The position numbers and the translations under genes were made by a program. From Winogradskyella jejuensis (GTDB lineage Bacteria; Bacteroidota; Bacteroidia; Flavobacteriales; Flavobacteriaceae), in contig NZ_FQWS01000001.1 of assembly GCF_900129745.1 (NCBI RefSeq), forward strand, positions 1,178,001-1,242,000: a stretch of DNA of 64,000 nucleotides, given 5' to 3'. The notes under the pieces were generated by a model. It saw nothing but the letters and a program-made list of their open reading frames with translations, was not told where the DNA came from and did not search any database. Shown piece by piece: positions 62,128-64,000 of the stretch; position 1 is the stretch's first letter, and each line of letters opens with the position of its first letter.

Positions 62128-64000
62128 ATGAAGAATATAAAATTAAAATTAGCTGCGTTTGTAGGGGTTGCTTTACTATCTTTTGGCGTTAATGCACAAA
62201 TAGACCGTTCTCAAATGCCAAAAGCAGGACCAGAACCTACAATTAATTTAGAGAAACCAGACGAGTTTAAGCTTAAAAACGGAATTACGGTAATGGTTGT
62301 CGAAAACAACAAATTACCTCGAGTATCTTATCAGTTAAGTATTGATAATAACCCTTACAAAGAAGGAGATAAAGCAGGTGTTGCTAGTATTTTATCCGCA
62401 ATGTTAGGTAATGGAACAACGTCTATTTCTAAAGACGATTTTAATGATGAGGTGGACTTCCTTGGAGCAAATATTAGTTTTAGTTCTAGTGGAGGTTTTG
62501 GTAGTGGGTTAGTAAAATACGCAGACCGTATTGTTGAACTTATGGCTGATGCCGCAATCAATCCTTTATTAACAGAAGAAGAGTTTAACAAAGAAAAGGA
62601 TAAACTTATTGAGAATTTAAAATCTAACGAGAAAAGTCTTGATGCAGCTGCTAGTAGAGTTGGTGGCGCTTTATCATATGGTAAAAATCATGTGTATGGT
62701 GAGTTTACGACAGAAAAAACCGTAAACAACGTAACCTACCAAGATGTATTAGATTTTTACAAGGTGCGTTTTGCTCCTAACAATGCCTATATTGTTGTAG
62801 TTGGCGATATCGATACAAAAACAGCAAAAAAACAATTAAAGAAATATTTTGGAAAATGGGAGAAAGTTGAAAACCTACCGGTTATTCCTAATCCTGAATT
62901 AACATCTAATGTTTCTAATACTGAAATCAACTTTGTGGATATGCCCAATGCGACACAGTCTAATATCTCTGTGACAAATAATGTTAGCTTAAAACAAAGT
63001 GATGACGATTATTTTGCCGCACTTATGGCCAATAACATCCTTGGTGGTGGAGGCGAAGGTTATTTATTTAAAAACCTTCGTGAAGACAAAGGGTATACGT
63101 ATGGAGCTTACTCTAGTTTAGGAGCTAACCGTTATGGTGTATCTCGTTTCAATGCAAGCGCAAAAGTGCGTAACGCGGTAACTGATAGTGCTGTAGTAGA
63201 GTTTCTTAAAGAGATTAAGCGTATAAGAACAGAGCCAGTTGATCCACAAAATTTAAAAGATGCTAAAGCTAAATATGTTGGTAATTTTGTAATGCGTTTA
63301 GAGCGTCCACAAACAATTGCAAGCTATGCGTTAAACATTAAGCGTAATAACTTACCAGAAGATTTTTATGCAAACTATTTAGAAAACATCAATAAGGTTT
63401 CTATAGAAGATGTACAGCGTGTGGCTAACAAATACTTTAGTGTAGATAATGCCAGAGTTGTTATCGTTGGTAAAGGTGCTGATGTTATTGAAAATCTTGA
63501 AAAAGTAGGCTTACCAATTAAATATTACGACAAGTATGCTAATGCTACAGAAAAACCAGTATTTTCTAAGCCATTACCAGAAGGTTTAACTGCTTCTGAT
63601 GTTGTAAAGAATTATGTTAAGGCTATTGGGGGCGAAGCTTTATTGAGAGATGTAAAGTCTACACTAACGGTTGCTGATGTTACAATCACTGGCGCACCAT
63701 TTAAGCCAAAGGCTACGATTAAACAAATGGCGCCTAATATGTTCTCTATGGAAATGGCCATAGAGGGTATGGGAACTGTCATGAAACAAAAATTTGATGG
63801 GAAGTCTGGTTACCAAGAGCAACAAGGACAAAAAATACCAATGTCAGATGATGATGTTAACTCACGTAAATCAGAAAAAGGTTTATTCCCTGAGATATAT
63901 ATGGAAGCTTCAAATATTGCATTAGAAAGTCTAACAGATGTTGACGGTACAGATGCATACAAAATTGTAGTAACAAAAGATGGTAAATCATCAGCGAGAT
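62128..64000 (+). CDS. M16 family peptidase-like partner subunit, incomplete at window end
   Basis: At least 624 residues, with a signal peptide (about 1-23, SFGVNA-Q). It keeps the M16 fold, but the HxxEH motif is absent: the aligned stretch reads GVASILSAMLGNG (near 84-96), so it cannot bind zinc there. R318 and Y325 in NLREDKGYTYGAYSS match the Arg-Tyr pair supplied by the non-catalytic subunit of M16B heterodimers. After about residue 490 a second domain begins (VVKNYVKAIGGEALL, IKQMAPNMFSMEMAIEG) that resembles LolA/MucB-type lipoprotein-sorting folds. The gene runs off the window. Confidence 0.88.
   Translation, partial: MKNIKLKLAAFVGVALLSFGVNAQIDRSQMPKAGPEPTINLEKPDEFKLKNGITVMVVENNKLPRVSYQLSIDNNPYKEGDKAGVASILSAMLGNGTTSISKDDFNDEVDFLGANISFSSSGGFGSGLVKYADRIVELMADAAINPLLTEEEFNKEKDKLIENLKSNEKSLDAAASRVGGALSYGKNHVYGEFTTEKTVNNVTYQDVLDFYKVRFAPNNAYIVVVGDIDTKTAKKQLKKYFGKWEKVENLPVIPNPELTSNVSNTEINFVDMPNATQSNISVTNNVSLKQSDDDYFAALMANNILGGGGEGYLFKNLREDKGYTYGAYSSLGANRYGVSRFNASAKVRNAVTDSAVVEFLKEIKRIRTEPVDPQNLKDAKAKYVGNFVMRLERPQTIASYALNIKRNNLPEDFYANYLENINKVSIEDVQRVANKYFSVDNARVVIVGKGADVIENLEKVGLPIKYYDKYANATEKPVFSKPLPEGLTASDVVKNYVKAIGGEALLRDVKSTLTVADVTITGAPFKPKATIKQMAPNMFSMEMAIEGMGTVMKQKFDGKSGYQEQQGQKIPMSDDDVNSRKSEKGLFPEIYMEASNIALESLTDVDGTDAYKIVVTKDGKSSAR

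Overview
The window is chromosomal DNA from a low-GC member of the Bacteroidota, most likely a marine Flavobacteriaceae (Olleya/Winogradskyella/Psychroserpens-like; genus not determinable by eye). Signs are TAnnTTTG-type promoters before many genes, a PorP/SprF type IX secretion protein, IPExxxVDY, DUF2480 and DUF3078 family proteins, a mevalonate-pathway HMG-CoA synthase, a SUF operon with SufE and SufT, an MbnP/MbnH-like pair and many lipoproteins with short Bacteroidota-type lipoboxes. I see no rRNA, tRNA, CRISPR array, insertion sequence or prophage.

Layout. 1-8.8 kb: the 5' part of a RecB/AddA-like helicase, sodA, an intergenic region with two tandem copies of a probable small RNA, purine genes (purF, purN) with a PfkB kinase and a viroplasmin-RNase H, then acpP-fabF-rnc. 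8.9-18.1 kb: IPExxxVDY protein, pyk, a PD40 lipoprotein, VOC protein, dinB, CYTH phosphatase, PorP/SprF, an EEP-family hydrolase, hflX and a DUF3078 protein. 18.2-28.1 kb: a long minus-strand run sufA-sufB-[AHL-lactonase-like lipoprotein]-[lipoprotein]-sufC-sufD-sufS-[lipoprotein]-sufE-sufT-mvaS-DUF2480. 28.3-33.6 kb: a small zinc-ribbon gene, then an exported-protein operon (choice-of-anchor B protein with thrombospondin type 3 repeats, beta-propeller lipoprotein, MbnP-like protein, di-heme peroxidase). 33.7-41.6 kb: thiL, a second zinc-ribbon paralogue, an alpha/beta hydrolase, a penicillin-binding-protein-like serine hydrolase, brnQ, an ACT-like protein, a GIY-YIG gene bracketed by palindromic repeats, and aspartate kinase.

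41.6-46.1 kb is the clearest accessory island: an XRE-D12 adenine methyltransferase, a dispersed repeat, a PLD-type nuclease, an 84-aa protein and an AlwI-family restriction endonuclease, all visibly more AT-rich than the genes around them. It looks like a restriction-modification system with two nucleases and one methyltransferase; a palindrome overlapping the methyltransferase promoter suggests autoregulation. 46.1-64 kb: DUF2188 protein, aminopeptidase P, a large BNR/sortilin-like exported protein, an outer-membrane barrel, the succinate dehydrogenase operon (sdhC, sdhA, two extra genes, sdhB), an M28 peptidase, a membrane-bound MutS-like ATPase, rplU-rpmA, and an active/inactive M16 peptidase pair, the second cut by the window end.

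At nucleic-acid level the window carries a family of small palindromes whose 11-nt loop is conserved (GAGGnnCTCGA or GAGCYTGTCGA) while the stems vary with compensating changes; two copies lie inside coding sequence (purN 3' end, DUF2188 gene). Several genes have a -7 box exactly four bases before the ATG and are probably leaderless.
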